Source of the DNA: Clostridium simiarum
GTDB lineage: Bacteria > Bacillota > Clostridia > Clostridiales > Clostridiaceae
DNA: 64,000 bases
Direction: 5' to 3'
Assembly (NCBI RefSeq): GCF_018919175.1
Contig: NZ_JAHLQL010000007.1
Span: 1 to 64,000, forward strand
The position numbers and the translations under genes were made by a program. The number at the start of each line of letters is the position of its first letter. The stretch's first letter is position 1. Positions 51,913 to 61,024 of the stretch are shown one piece after another. The notes under the pieces are model-generated. The model ran no database searches and was not told the origin of the DNA. It saw nothing but the letters and a program-made list of their open reading frames with translations.

Positions 51913-52089
51913 TTATTTATCCTTTGTTATAATCGGTTTTCCTTCTGAATCTAATAACACCGTAAGTCCACCAGAAGTTCCATTGCTGACATATAGGTAA
52001 TTTACTCCAGTTTCTTTGTCAACTATTACTCTATAACTTTCTAAAGTTCCTTGTGTAGATACAACTTCAAATCTTTTATCTTTTCCCAT
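51913..52089 (-). CDS. DUF6440-family small protein
   Basis: A 58-residue protein starting MGKDKRFEVVSTQGTLESY behind GGGAGGTAGAATT. It has strands RVIVDKETGVNYLYVSNGTS and GGLTVLLDSEGKPII. This composition is that of the DUF6440 family, common in Firmicutes and without known function. The longer frame beginning five codons upstream is rejected because it precedes the site. Single gene. Confidence 0.7.
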   Translation of the reverse strand: MGKDKRFEVVSTQGTLESYRVIVDKETGVNYLYVSNGTSGGLTVLLDSEGKPIITKDK

Positions 52090-52175
52090 AATTCTACCTC
52101 CCAAATTTAAATGTTTTATATTGATTTGCTATTCTGCAATCCCCTGTTAAAGTCTCTAATTTTTATATGTGAAGA

Positions 52176-52398
52176 TTATTTTAATGCCAATTTTTCTAAA
52201 ATTATTTCATAAAATTCGTCTTTTGCATAAATCTCATTCCAAGGAATGTGACCACAATCTTTTAATAATATAAATTTAAAATCTTTTATTACTCTTGATA
52301 GTGGTTTTTCAACCCCTTCAAATGAGTGTGAATCATCTTCACCATGTATTGCTACTCTTAAATTTTCTTCTTCCGTAAGCAGATTTACATTCCCCTTT
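52176..52398 (-). pseudogene. C-terminal fragment of an alpha/beta hydrolase
   Basis: The frame reads LRVAIHGEDDSHSFEGVEKP, then VIKDFKFILLKDCGHIPWNE, and ends ILEKLALK. DCGHIPWNE is the catalytic histidine region of alpha/beta hydrolases. About 70 codons remain, with no start codon and no N-terminal catalytic Ser region. A truncated relic. Confidence 0.7.
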
Positions 52399-52407
52399 TT
52401 AATTTAA

Positions 52408-52537
52408 TTACTTATATAAAAAGCTTACATATATCTTACCAGAGGTAATACCGTATATAACAGAATATACAGATAATTCTTCTTGAGATTTAACTAAATG
52501 GGCTATTTTATTAGATTCTTTACTATCTAATTTTCAT
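52408..52537 (-). pseudogene. N-terminal relic paralogous to the 356-residue GNAT gene
   Basis: After a start-proximal frameshift (ATGAAAATTA against ATGATTAAATTA) the frame reads KLDSKESNKIAHLVKSQEEL, then SVYSVIYGITSGKIYV, closely matching the first 40 residues of the GNAT gene at 56891. It then stops after FLYK. About two thirds of the match is identical. It shows duplication and decay within the island. Confidence 0.75.
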
Positions 52538-52644
52538 GAAAATCATCCCATAATATCTATACAATATATTCACTAGTCCTCTGTGGTCAAAACCATAAAA
52601 ATTCATTACCTGAGGAAGAAAATTGAAATGTCCATAACAGATAT

Positions 52645-53439
52645 TTAAATCAGTTTCTCTGGAATAAACTTAGAGGAAACCCTCTTTATTAATATATAAT
52701 CAAGTATAAAGAGAACACTGCCGCCTATAAACATTACACCTTTGCTGAGCAAAAATACACCTGTCATTTGAGCCACTAATACAAGAATCACTGGAATAAC
52801 AAGAAGGCCGCTTACTTGCTGTGCTTCTTGGAAGGTTTCTGACTTTGCCGATACCATCACAGTAAATATTAGGGACAATAAATTGATTGCAGGTGAAATC
52901 CAAAATATGATTATGAGCCATTTTATATCTGGAAAAATAAATCCTCCAAAATACATAAAACCACCTATATTAAATATGATGCCAATGGCTATAAATGAAA
53001 TCAAAGTCACGAGATAAGACGGCACAAAAACGCCTAAAATTTTAGCTCTAAGCAGTTGTTCCATGGATATTGGTGTGTAAAGCAAAGACTCTAGAGTTTT
53101 ATGCTCCTTTTCTCCCACAAAACTACTGGCTCCAATAACTCCTGAGCACATTATTGGAATTATAAGAAAGTATGATGGAAACATAAAGTTTATCATTACT
53201 TTTATTAATAATTGGGCTGGAGTATATGCTGTATATTCATAAGGTAATTTTTTTAAAAGAGGATCCATCTTTGTAAGCATACTTGAATCATTTGTAATAA
53301 AGCTCGCACCTATCAATATTCCTATGGGTATAATTACAGTCAGAACAATGGGTACAATAGTCATAGGCATAATAACCCGTTTCGAACTTGTTATTTCATT
53401 TATATCTTTATATATCAATGCTTTTTCGTTTCTATTCAT
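52645..53439 (-). CDS. ABC-2 type transporter permease (NatB-like)
   Basis: A 264-residue ABC-2 permease. About six membrane helices are visible, with the typical first segment (RVIMPMTIVPIVLTVIIPIGIL) and the SFVGEKEHKTLESLLYTPISMEQLLRAK coupling region between helices 2 and 3. The stop lies 18 bp from the ATPase start of the previous gene in the pair, and the ATPase is translated first. It may export a drug, peptide or sodium, as NatAB does. Confidence 0.87.
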   Translation of the reverse strand: MNRNEKALIYKDINEITSSKRVIMPMTIVPIVLTVIIPIGILIGASFITNDSSMLTKMDPLLKKLPYEYTAYTPAQLLIKVMINFMFPSYFLIIPIMCSGVIGASSFVGEKEHKTLESLLYTPISMEQLLRAKILGVFVPSYLVTLISFIAIGIIFNIGGFMYFGGFIFPDIKWLIIIFWISPAINLLSLIFTVMVSAKSETFQEAQQVSGLLVIPVILVLVAQMTGVFLLSKGVMFIGGSVLFILDYILIKRVSSKFIPEKLI

Positions 53440-53457
53440 ATCCTAACCACTCCAGAC

Positions 53458-54375
53458 TTATAAAGTTACATCATCAGATGTACCTTTTATATATTTAAAA
53501 TACAGTTGTTCCAAAGACCATTTCTCCTGTACAGCCTCATAAATTTCTCCACCATTTGTCAGTATGCCTTGCATTAGAGTATTTACCTCTTTGTCTCCTA
53601 AAATAGATTTGCTATATATATCATTACCTTCATGAATAAATCCAAATTCTTTAGATATATTTTTCCCTCTAATTTTTAATAGAAGGGTGGCATTTTTCCT
53701 TGAAGCAAGTTCATCAAATGTACCTAGTCCAAGGATTTTGCCCTTATTTATAAAGCTATATAGTGTACAAATATCTTCAGCATATTTTAATTGATGGGTA
53801 CAAAGAAAGATTGTAACCTGGTTTTCCTCTGCAAGCTCTTTGATAAGCCTTGTAACATTCACTGCATTTTCTGGGTCTAAACCAGAAGTGGGTTCATCAA
53901 GGAATAAAACCTTAGGATTGTGAACTAATGCCAAGCCTAAGGAAAGTCTCTTTTTCATTCCTGTACTAAAGGATTTTACCTTTTTATTTCCTACATCTAG
54001 TAAATCTAGTCTTTCCAATATAAAATTAGTACGTTCATTAAGGGATTTTTCATCCATTTCATGCATTTTTCCAAAGAACATTAGATTTTGCTTAGCAGTA
54101 AGGTTTTCATAACAAGAGGAGCTTTCGGTCATAACTCCACATAATCTATGAATCTCAAGATTATTTTCTCCCACAGGTATGCCTAAAATTTCAGCATATC
54201 CTGATGTTGCTGAAAGAACTCCATTAAGAATTCTAACTGTAGTGGTTTTCCCTGAACCATTAGGACCAAGAAATCCAAAGATCTCACCTTTTGGTATACT
54301 TAGACTTATATTGTTCAAAGCATTAGTCTTTCCATCATAGGATTTTTTAAGGTTTTCTATATTTATTGCATTCAT
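53458..54375 (-). CDS. ABC-2 type transporter ATPase (NatA-like)
   Basis: A 305-residue ABC ATPase from the ATG behind GAGGTGAAAAA. Walker A is LGPNGSGKTTTVR, the signature FSTGMKKRLSLGLA replaces the usual LSGGQ with STGMKKR as in the NatA/EcsA type. Walker B is PKVLFLDEPTSGLDPE and the H-loop is IFLCTHQLK. The ~90-residue C-terminal extension is of the ABC-2 type. It partners the permease 18 bp downstream. Confidence 0.93.
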   Translation of the reverse strand: MNAINIENLKKSYDGKTNALNNISLSIPKGEIFGFLGPNGSGKTTTVRILNGVLSATSGYAEILGIPVGENNLEIHRLCGVMTESSSCYENLTAKQNLMFFGKMHEMDEKSLNERTNFILERLDLLDVGNKKVKSFSTGMKKRLSLGLALVHNPKVLFLDEPTSGLDPENAVNVTRLIKELAEENQVTIFLCTHQLKYAEDICTLYSFINKGKILGLGTFDELASRKNATLLLKIRGKNISKEFGFIHEGNDIYSKSILGDKEVNTLMQGILTNGGEIYEAVQEKWSLEQLYFKYIKGTSDDVTL

Positions 54376-54447
54376 TTTTTCACCTCGCAATTATTAAACG
54401 TATAATCAGGTAAAAACTTCAAAACATGTGTTATTATAAAATTCTCA

Positions 54448-54543
54448 CTATTTCATTGATAGTCCTATATCTATTGCATCCTGGATTATTTCATGGCAGC
54501 ACTTTCCTAATGGATTTTTCTTTTGACATTGTGAGTTACTCAT
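54448..54543 (-). CDS. Possible 31-residue Cys-containing peptide
   Basis: A frame of 31 codons begins MSNSQCQKKNPLGKCC and continues HEIIQDAIDIGLSMK. It has three Cys. The ribosome site is weak (GGAGCA directly next to the ATG). It lies between the methyltransferase gene and the ABC-2 pair and could be read through from the methyltransferase. It may be a peptide related to the exporter, or chance. Confidence 0.3.
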   Translation of the reverse strand: MSNSQCQKKNPLGKCCHEIIQDAIDIGLSMK

Positions 54544-54557
54544 TGCTCCAGTAATCT

Positions 54558-55319
54558 TTAAAACTCCTCTTTAATTGCGTAAACAGTAATTTCTCCTGGT
54601 AGTTTTTTATTTGTCCAACTAGGCTCTTCATTAAATTCTTTAATTGTAAATCCACTCTTAATCATTGAATTAAGAATTTCACTAATATTGTATAATCGGA
54701 CAGAACAACTAGGAAATTCTTCATTTTCTGCTTTATCCAAAAAATCTTTATATGCTACATTACTATTATGTATATTTGTTTCAAAGTAATCCTCAACTGA
54801 TGACTTAAAAAAATTAATTGGCATTACTTTTCTAAAGGGATGAAAATCATTTAATATAATTTTCCCATTTGGTTTCAACATAGAAAATAGTGTTTCCATA
54901 AACTTATCTATATCATGAAAATAATGAAGTATTCCACCTTCAAGATATAGCATATCAAAATAATTTCCATACACATTCATATCCACATCATATAAATCAG
55001 AAACAATATAATCAAGTTTAACCTGAGAACAATCCGCTAATTCCAAAGCATATTTTTTATTTTCTTCTGATATATCAAATATGGTTACATCTGCTCCCAA
55101 AAGTGCTAATGCTACCGCTCGTCTACCATTGGAGCCGCAAGGATTTGCAATTTTCAAACCATTTATATTAGAGAAGTATTTTCCATGTTGCTTCAGTCTT
55201 GCCATTGGATTTTCCATAATAATTTTAGCCCGTTCTTCTGGTAATCCATCATTTTTTAACCAGTATTCATATGCTCTGTATTCCCATGCTTTTTTATTAA
55301 TTTCACTTTGCTTGTTCAT
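54558..55319 (-). CDS. Class I SAM-dependent methyltransferase
   Basis: A 253-residue methyltransferase with a glycine-rich motif I variant NPCGSNGRRAVALALLGADV, then TIFDIS as the ribose-binding end, LEGGILHYFHDIDKFM and a LKPNGKIILNDFHPF motif. It starts MNKQSEINKKAWEYRAYEYW, as in Tellurite/ubiquinone-type methyltransferases. The ATG has GAGGGGAATATGA. It precedes the ABC-2 exporter pair on the same strand by 180 bp, a possible modification-export module. Confidence 0.88.
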   Translation of the reverse strand: MNKQSEINKKAWEYRAYEYWLKNDGLPEERAKIIMENPMARLKQHGKYFSNINGLKIANPCGSNGRRAVALALLGADVTIFDISEENKKYALELADCSQVKLDYIVSDLYDVDMNVYGNYFDMLYLEGGILHYFHDIDKFMETLFSMLKPNGKIILNDFHPFRKVMPINFFKSSVEDYFETNIHNSNVAYKDFLDKAENEEFPSCSVRLYNISEILNSMIKSGFTIKEFNEEPSWTNKKLPGEITVYAIKEEF

Positions 55320-55395
55320 TTCATATTCCCCTCCTATACTAAAACTAATATAATTAACTTCTGCTTAATAATATCTAAATATTATGTTTATTATC

Positions 55396-55581
55396 TCATA
55401 GTAATTTTTCATATAGTCTAAACCAATCCAACCCATAGTTTCCAGGTCCCAAGTCAACTGTATCAATATACTTAAAGTCTCATTTTTCATATAGCATGAT
55501 GACAGGTATATTTCTTTCATAAGCATCCAAGGGAACTTACTTATCCTGTGACTTAATACTGTATTCAATAGTAATGTCCAT
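55396..55581 (-). pseudogene. GNAT acetyltransferase relic, copy A
   Basis: Read through its stops, the frame gives PLDAYERNIPVIMLYEK, stop, DFKYIDTVDLGPGNYGLDWF, then RLYEKLL. The stop TGA stands where a homologous relic at 62390 has a Cys-Gly (TGT GGT). The NIPVIMLYEK.DF segment is the usual GNAT end (xxAxxLYEKxGF). A start codon (55581) is followed by only a few unrelated codons, so a large internal part was deleted. Confidence 0.72.
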
Positions 55582-55689
55582 CTATGTATCCTTTCAATCA
55601 AAATACTATATAAATAATCTTTATCATCTCTTACAAATACGCCTTATATAATAAATATTATACCTTTTACTGGTTATAACTGTAAACAA

Positions 55690-55716
55690 AAAGAGCCAAA
55701 TACTATTAGCTCTTTT
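55690..55716. terminator. Small hairpin terminator
   Basis: AAAAAGAGCC and AGCTCTTTT pair around a short loop. It is similar to the hairpin at 7173. It lies between the long GNAT gene and the relic. Confidence 0.5.
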
Positions 55717-55820
55717 AATATAAAGTAAAGTTTATATCACTTTTCAAGAGAAGCCAAAGTTGCCTTCCTTGAATCCACATTTTAAAAATATTATGCCGCA
55801 AAAACAGTATGGTTTATTCA

Positions 55821-56891
55821 TTAATCACTACAAGGAATATTTTCATTTAAAAAATCAATCCAAACCTTTTTAGTAAAATTAGAGCACAGACCATAGTCTT
55901 GAAGTTTAATAATATAATCTTTAAATCTTGAATAATCTATGGTAATTTTCTTCTGCTTCATAGTTGTCATAATATCAATGGTTTTTTCAACATCATTAGA
56001 TTTTATATAACAATAAAGACATTCCCATAGCAAAGGGGTTTCAGTTTTAGATGCATTTTCTAAATATTCTCCCCATTCATGCCATTCAACTTCAGATAAA
56101 TCCTTTAAATTTTCAATTGGAGGATATGAGGAAAAAGAATAATATTCATTGTTATATTTAAATCCTAACTTTTCAGCTATTGCTATAGAACCTTTATTAG
56201 AATCTACACAAAGCCAATCAATTTTTTCGTATCCCTTATAAAAACAATCTTTAACGGTGGCAGATACAACTATTTTTCCAAAGCCATTATTTCTGTATCT
56301 CTCATCTGTATGTATTCCAATTGCAATTTTCTTTTCAAAACTGCAATCGCTCAACGACCAACTCACAATTGTCTTGTTATTACGTACAAAATAGCCTGTA
56401 CCGTATTTTTGAAACTTTTTATCATCACCCCAGCCCTCAATCCACTCTAGTAATTTCTCTGAGTTTTCAAAGAGGTTTTGTCTTAATAAAGATATATCTA
56501 CTTTTTCTAAGATATATCCTTCTTTCAACTTAGCATGGCATTCCATAAAATCATCACTAGCCAATACATAATGTCTTCTTTTATATTTTCTAACAAAATG
56601 ATTCTTGTGGATACCTGGTATTTTATCAATCCATTCATGAGAATCGGGGGTTAATTGATCCCAAAAATCCAATTCTGAAGACACCTCTGAATTAAAAACT
56701 TCATCATTTGGACTACCAGCAATCAGATTACACTCACTAGACTGTATCAAAGCAGCCGTTGGATTATTAATGTTGTTTACATAGATTTCACCAGAGATAA
56801 CACCACTTATAACAGAAAATACAGACAATTCATCTTGAGATTTAACTAAATGGGCGATTTTTTTAAATTCTTTACTATTTAATTTAATCAC
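55821..56891 (-). CDS. Large GNAT-family protein with C-terminal extension
   Basis: A 356-residue protein. The N-terminal ~115 residues have an unusual fold (MIKLNSKEFKKIAHLVKSQ...). The central GNAT domain has the acetyl-CoA motif ERYRNNGFGKIVVSATVKDC and the end NKGSIAIAEKLGFKY at about residues 245-260. Another ~100 residues follow, with helices containing WEYLEN-like and IDIMTTMKQKKITIDYSRFKD. Long GNATs of this type occur in clostridia without known substrate. A truncated paralog of its N-terminus lies at 52408-52537. Confidence 0.82.
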   Translation of the reverse strand: MIKLNSKEFKKIAHLVKSQDELSVFSVISGVISGEIYVNNINNPTAALIQSSECNLIAGSPNDEVFNSEVSSELDFWDQLTPDSHEWIDKIPGIHKNHFVRKYKRRHYVLASDDFMECHAKLKEGYILEKVDISLLRQNLFENSEKLLEWIEGWGDDKKFQKYGTGYFVRNNKTIVSWSLSDCSFEKKIAIGIHTDERYRNNGFGKIVVSATVKDCFYKGYEKIDWLCVDSNKGSIAIAEKLGFKYNNEYYSFSSYPPIENLKDLSEVEWHEWGEYLENASKTETPLLWECLYCYIKSNDVEKTIDIMTTMKQKKITIDYSRFKDYIIKLQDYGLCSNFTKKVWIDFLNENIPCSD

Positions 56892-57106
56892 TGAATCTCT
56901 CCTATACTTATTTATTCTTATTATGAATGATTTACTCTAAATTATTTTTGTCTTATAAAAATAATAATAGTAAATCTTATTCTATGATGACTCTATATTT
57001 ACAACACTTCAAGGGAAAGTATTTTTAAATTAAAACTTTCCCTTTTTATAGCGTATTAGTTTACTATTTCGTCATGATATAATAAAAATAAACACTAAAA
57101 TTATAC

Positions 57107-57300
57107 TTATTTTCTTGAATTAATACATGTTTCAATAAATTCATTAATATCTCTGTTGTTTCTTAAAATAATAACCTTTTCTTTATATGGAGAAATTCTA
57201 TCCTTCAATTTATCTTTTCCTTTATCGTATTCTTTTGCCATTTAAACATACACCTAAGCATTTCGTATGGTGGATTATAAATACATTGTTTTATATTATG
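57107..57300 (-). pseudogene. C-terminal relic, possibly of a P-loop kinase
   Basis: Upstream bases read CIYNPPYEMLRCMFKWQK in one frame, then after a shift EYDKGKDKLKDRISPYKEK followed by VIILRNNRDINEFIETC and SRK, stop at 57107. The two parts join naturally across a short A-rich run, so the gene looks frameshifted. The end (KVIILRNNRDINEFI) resembles the tail of small P-loop nucleotide kinases of the FlaR type. A 44-codon frame starting MAKEYDKGK has a marginal ribosome site and could be translated alone. Confidence 0.45.
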
Positions 57301-57323
57301 ATGCCTTTGTTTTATTTACTCTC

Positions 57324-58124
57324 TTAATTACCTAACCCATCATATCTTTTTATTGAAGTTTTAAATATTGATTTTGATATAAAATAATATATTAATATGA
57401 TAATAACTACTATTTTATTAATAACTACATTATCTTTTAATAATATAGTATTAGCTGGTAAATATCCTATTAGAGCAATTGGAAAAACTGTCAACACTAT
57501 ATTTTTTACTATTTCTGAAAAAATATTTATTGGATAGTTTGCCAATTCTAATGTAATCATTATAGAATCATAGGGGGTATATGTATATCTTGTATAGAAT
57601 AATATACTAAGCGAAGTTAATGCAATTGAAGATATAAATAAAATTCCTAAAATAGACAACCCTACTATCTTTAATAATACAATATAAGTAATGCTTTTAT
57701 TAAGTTGTTTTAAACAAAAAAAGAATAAAGCTATATAAACTATGATATTTACAAGTGGTTGTACACTAACTTCTCTCATTCTTAAATGTAGAACAATATC
57801 TAATGGTTTAGTCAGCATCATTTCCAATTCTCCATTAAAAATATATCTTTTTAAATTCCTATAGTTTCCATATAAAATACTATAAATGGCCATATTTAAA
57901 GATGATACGGCATATATTAACATTACCTCATATTTACCCCAATTAGCTATATTAGTTATGTTATTATAAAGAATTTCTATATAAGATAAGCTAATTGCCA
58001 TATTTATTATAACCATAAAAAGTCCAATCCAGAAATCTTTTCTATAATTGGTTAAACTTTTGAAATTATATTTAACTAAAGCAAATATTATTCTTATATT
58101 ATATAATACTTTTTTAACCACCAT
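57324..58124 (-). CDS. ABC-2 permease, COG3694 type (VerC-like)
   Basis: A 266-residue membrane protein with six helices. It belongs with the DUF990-type permeases that occur as heterodimers with the next gene. The N-terminal helix region SLTNYRKDFWIGLFMVIINM and the loop KPLDIVLHLRMREV are typical. Its start overlaps the other permease gene by 11 bp. In the cyanobacterial homologue set (VerABC) the complex exports viologens and dyes; in clostridia its cargo is unknown. Confidence 0.82.
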   Translation of the reverse strand: MVVKKVLYNIRIIFALVKYNFKSLTNYRKDFWIGLFMVIINMAISLSYIEILYNNITNIANWGKYEVMLIYAVSSLNMAIYSILYGNYRNLKRYIFNGELEMMLTKPLDIVLHLRMREVSVQPLVNIIVYIALFFFCLKQLNKSITYIVLLKIVGLSILGILFISSIALTSLSILFYTRYTYTPYDSIMITLELANYPINIFSEIVKNIVLTVFPIALIGYLPANTILLKDNVVINKIVVIIILIYYFISKSIFKTSIKRYDGLGN

Positions 58125-58917
58125 ATATTATCACATCTTTCTCACAACTTCTAAAAATTACTCTAATTAGTATAAGAAATATTAAAATCCAAGCTATTTG
58201 TAAAAATAAGAAAAATAGATTATTATAACTGCCATTAATTAAAATAGTGGTAGGTCTATAAATGATTCCTGGGAAAGGACTATATTTTAAAATATTATTT
58301 AATTGTCTTGGAAGAAAGTCTAAAGGAAGCATACTTCCTGAAAAAAATGTGAAAATCGATTGCTTTACAATGTTAAGTCCCCAGCTATTCTCAAACCAAA
58401 AAGTTAATATCCCCATTAATATATCAAATAGTATATAAGTAAAAACTCCCATAATAGCTAATAAAACAAACCAAAATAAGTTCTCACCTGTTATATTTGT
58501 ATTTGAAAAAGATAAATATATAATAAAAACAGGAGCTAATATCAATATATTACTTGCTGCTATACCTATATTTTTGTAAATCACATGATAGGGATAGTAT
58601 GTGGGTTTTGCTAAATAATTTACAATATTGCCATTTCTCATATCTAGACTAATAAAATAAATATTTGGATATGATATTAAACATAATAAAAATACACTTG
58701 AACCTATATAAATTTTATAGCTATTCATAGTCCAATTAGCTATCTCATTATATTTAAAAATACTATTCCAAAGAAAACTTAAAAATATATATCTAAAGAC
58801 AACCCTTACAATCAGATCAAATATTATTCCAATATCATGAAATTGAGTTTTCCAACCCATCTTTATCCAGATTGCATGCTTTTTAAAAGTATTCATTTTA
58901 TCATAATTACCCTTCAT
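58114..58917 (-). CDS. ABC-2 permease, COG4587 type (VerB-like)
   Basis: A 267-residue partner permease. It has the start KHAIWIKMGWKTQFHDIGII and six helices, with a conserved NGNIVNYLAKPTYYPYHVIY loop in the first cytoplasmic region. It overlaps the ATPase gene by 11 bp upstream and the other permease by 11 bp downstream, so all three are coupled in one operon. Cargo unknown; export is inferred from the family. Confidence 0.82.
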   Translation of the reverse strand: MKGNYDKMNTFKKHAIWIKMGWKTQFHDIGIIFDLIVRVVFRYIFLSFLWNSIFKYNEIANWTMNSYKIYIGSSVFLLCLISYPNIYFISLDMRNGNIVNYLAKPTYYPYHVIYKNIGIAASNILILAPVFIIYLSFSNTNITGENLFWFVLLAIMGVFTYILFDILMGILTFWFENSWGLNIVKQSIFTFFSGSMLPLDFLPRQLNNILKYSPFPGIIYRPTTILINGSYNNLFFLFLQIAWILIFLILIRVIFRSCEKDVIIYGG

Positions 58918-59887
58918 ATATATTTCGAATTATTTGTTCGAAGTTTGTAGTTGATAATTTGAAATTATTAGGTGCCAATTCCTTATCTAATAATTCCATA
59001 ATTTTAAAAGGTATTGAATTATCTTCTTTATTAACATGTATTGATAAACTATTTTCCTTATATTCTATATCTTTAATATTCTTTTGATAATCATCTAATA
59101 TTTTCCATAACTCATCTATACTCAATAATTTGTTAGGATGTTTTAAAATTATTATATACTCATTTGCATATGTTTCATAAAGCGTACTTATTGAATCATC
59201 AAAAATTAGCTTTCCTTTATTTAAAATCAATATGCGTTCACATAAATTTCCTACATCTTTTAAATCGTGAGATGTAAAGATAATAGTATTCTCAATCTCT
59301 TTATGTATCTCTAGAATAGTATTAAGTATCTTTTCTTTAGTTAAAATATCTAATCCAACAGTTGGCTCGTCTAATAACAACAACTTTGGCATACATAGTA
59401 AATTACCAGCTACTTCACATTTCATCCTCTGTCCAAGACTTAATTGTCTTGCTGGTCTATATAATAAATCATTTAACTCTAACATTTGATCTAACCATCT
59501 TAATCTTTCTTGAAATTCATCTCTAGGTATATCATATATTCTACTGATAATTTCATAAGAATCTACAACCTGTAAATTATCCCATAGCTGTCCTCTATGT
59601 CCAAATATAACACTCATATTTTTTTTGAATTCTTCACCCAAAACTTCTTTACCATCTAAAGTTAATTCAATTTTGCCACTAGTTTCTGCCAGTACTCCGC
59701 ATAATATTTTTGTTAATGTGGATTTGCCCGCTCCATTAAGTCCTATTAATCCACATATTTCACCTGATTTTATAGAAAAAGAAACATCATCAAGTGCTTG
59801 AATACTTCTTTTCTTTCTTTTAAACAGAGAGTTCCCTTTTTCAATTATTCTGTATTTTTTTGATAAATTATTTAATGAGATTTCCAT
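58907..59887 (-). CDS. ABC ATPase, COG4586 type (VerA-like)
   Basis: A 326-residue ATPase. It begins with the group's typical SIQALDDVSFSI insertion, then Walker A GLIGLNGAGKSTLTK, a group motif FGHRGQLWDNLQVVDSYEII, signature LSLGQRMKCEVA, Walker B PKLLLLDEPTVGLD and H-loop IIFTSHDLKDV. The C-terminal ~80 residues are a coil region. It is first in the three-gene operon, starting 1 bp after the radical-SAM relic, and serves the two permeases. Confidence 0.92.
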   Translation of the reverse strand: MEISLNNLSKKYRIIEKGNSLFKRKKRSIQALDDVSFSIKSGEICGLIGLNGAGKSTLTKILCGVLAETSGKIELTLDGKEVLGEEFKKNMSVIFGHRGQLWDNLQVVDSYEIISRIYDIPRDEFQERLRWLDQMLELNDLLYRPARQLSLGQRMKCEVAGNLLCMPKLLLLDEPTVGLDILTKEKILNTILEIHKEIENTIIFTSHDLKDVGNLCERILILNKGKLIFDDSISTLYETYANEYIIILKHPNKLLSIDELWKILDDYQKNIKDIEYKENSLSIHVNKEDNSIPFKIMELLDKELAPNNFKLSTTNFEQIIRNIYEG

Positions 59888-59888
59888 T

Positions 59889-60212
59889 TTACACCTCTAT
59901 ATAACAGAATTCATTCTTACTTTCAAATGTTCCTGTAAAATATTTTGACGAAACCGGACAACCACCACTACAATTATTATTTTTATATAAATCACAAATT
60001 TCACATTCAGCAGATACTCCAATACTTCTAACATAATTAAACATTTTACTATTATTCCAGATATCTATTATGCTTTTTTTCATGATATTCAAACTCTCGT
60101 CACAAATTCTGCAATTCTCTAGATCTTCATCTAGAAAAACACATGGAATAATATTTTCATTTGCTTCCTGAAATTCCCATTCTTTTATTCAACCCTCTAA
60201 AAATAATCTCAT
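59889..60212 (-). pseudogene. C-terminal (SPASM) relic of a radical SAM peptide-maturase
   Basis: After an in-frame TGA at 60189 the frame reads IKEWEFQEANENIIPC, then VFLDEDLENCRICDES, IIDIWNNSKMFNYVRS, ECEICDLYKNNNCSGGCPVS. The order C...CxxC...CxxC...CxxGGC is the SPASM auxiliary-cluster domain that ends radical SAM peptide-modifying enzymes. The N-terminal CxxxCxxC barrel is absent. From the last ATG, 67 residues could still be made, too short to work. It abuts the ABC exporter operon, so a RiPP-like maturase and exporter once stood together. Confidence 0.75.
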
Positions 60213-60528
60213 TTGTTGATTCCTAAACTTCTTATTTGGATGAATTTATATTAGAAAATAAACTTATTGGATGGTTTTCTTTTTCAGTTAATGTTACCAT
60301 TTCTATGACGTGATATCATTTTCAACTGAACCCATAATATATATTTTCATATTTTATCTTTAGTGAAAGATTGTATCGTAAGTACTAGACTCCCACTAGA
60401 TTCCACATCCTTTCATGTTATACTATTTTATATATAACATATTAATCAATTTGCTTTAATAACTCATCACATATTAATGTTCTATCCCAACTATAGCATT
60501 ACAGATTAGGTTTATCTTTATACAATAT
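60213..60528. other. Decayed upstream region of the radical SAM relic
   Basis: Short stretches of old coding sequence remain (WDRTLICDELLKQID ending at 60446 on the minus strand, and VTLTEKENHPISLFSNINSSK ending near 60238), with many stops. No intact gene and no precursor peptide are found. Confidence 0.4.
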
Positions 60529-61005
60529 CTATACTTGATATACTACTTCAAAATCTTCAAAAACTACTGGCATGTCATCACTAAACTCGTACCCTAGCTG
60601 TTTCCCCTCTTCCTTAAAGAAACGAACATGACCCTTAACCCAAGATTCCAATGTATCATCCTCTCCTTCACGCTTACAAATATCATAAGTAATATCTGAA
60701 AATGGAATAATTGTTATCTCAGTAGTTTCAATAACACATCGTGGTACACCTTCCCAATCAGTGACAATACTTAAATCACCAACCTGTGGTATACGCTCAC
60801 CTTCAATTTCATACCCCAATAAACTACTTGCTGTAGCTCTCTTTTGCCCAATTAACACCAAACGTAATAGTTCATTTGCCCATTTTTCAGTTAGTTCAAA
60901 ATGGAATACCTCTAAATACTTTGTTGTTTTATTTCTGTTTGTTTCTCTCAAAAACGCCTTCCAAAACATATCAATTTTTTCTTGTGAATATTTTTTATTT
61001 TCCAT
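60529..61005 (-). CDS. ASCH-domain protein
   Basis: A 158-residue ASCH domain protein. It starts MENKKYSQEKIDMFWKAF behind GGGAGGTAACAGTA. It shows the group's FELTEKWANELLRLVLIGQKRATASSL (substrate loop) and DLSIVTDWEGVPRCVIETTEI strands, and a conserved EDDTLESWVKGHVRFF end. ASCH domains resemble PUA folds and bind RNA or nucleosides; one E. coli member hydrolyses N4-acetylcytidine. Function here is unknown. The 32-bp repeat lies just upstream of its site. Confidence 0.88.
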   Translation of the reverse strand: MENKKYSQEKIDMFWKAFLRETNRNKTTKYLEVFHFELTEKWANELLRLVLIGQKRATASSLLGYEIEGERIPQVGDLSIVTDWEGVPRCVIETTEITIIPFSDITYDICKREGEDDTLESWVKGHVRFFKEEGKQLGYEFSDDMPVVFEDFEVVYQV

Positions 61006-61024
61006 TACTGTTACCTCCCTCAAG

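Noticed and set aside
57107..57241. 44-residue RiPP precursor for the nearby exporter
   Set aside because: It is hydrophilic, lies after the exporter genes, and reads better as the end of a frameshifted P-loop kinase-like gene.
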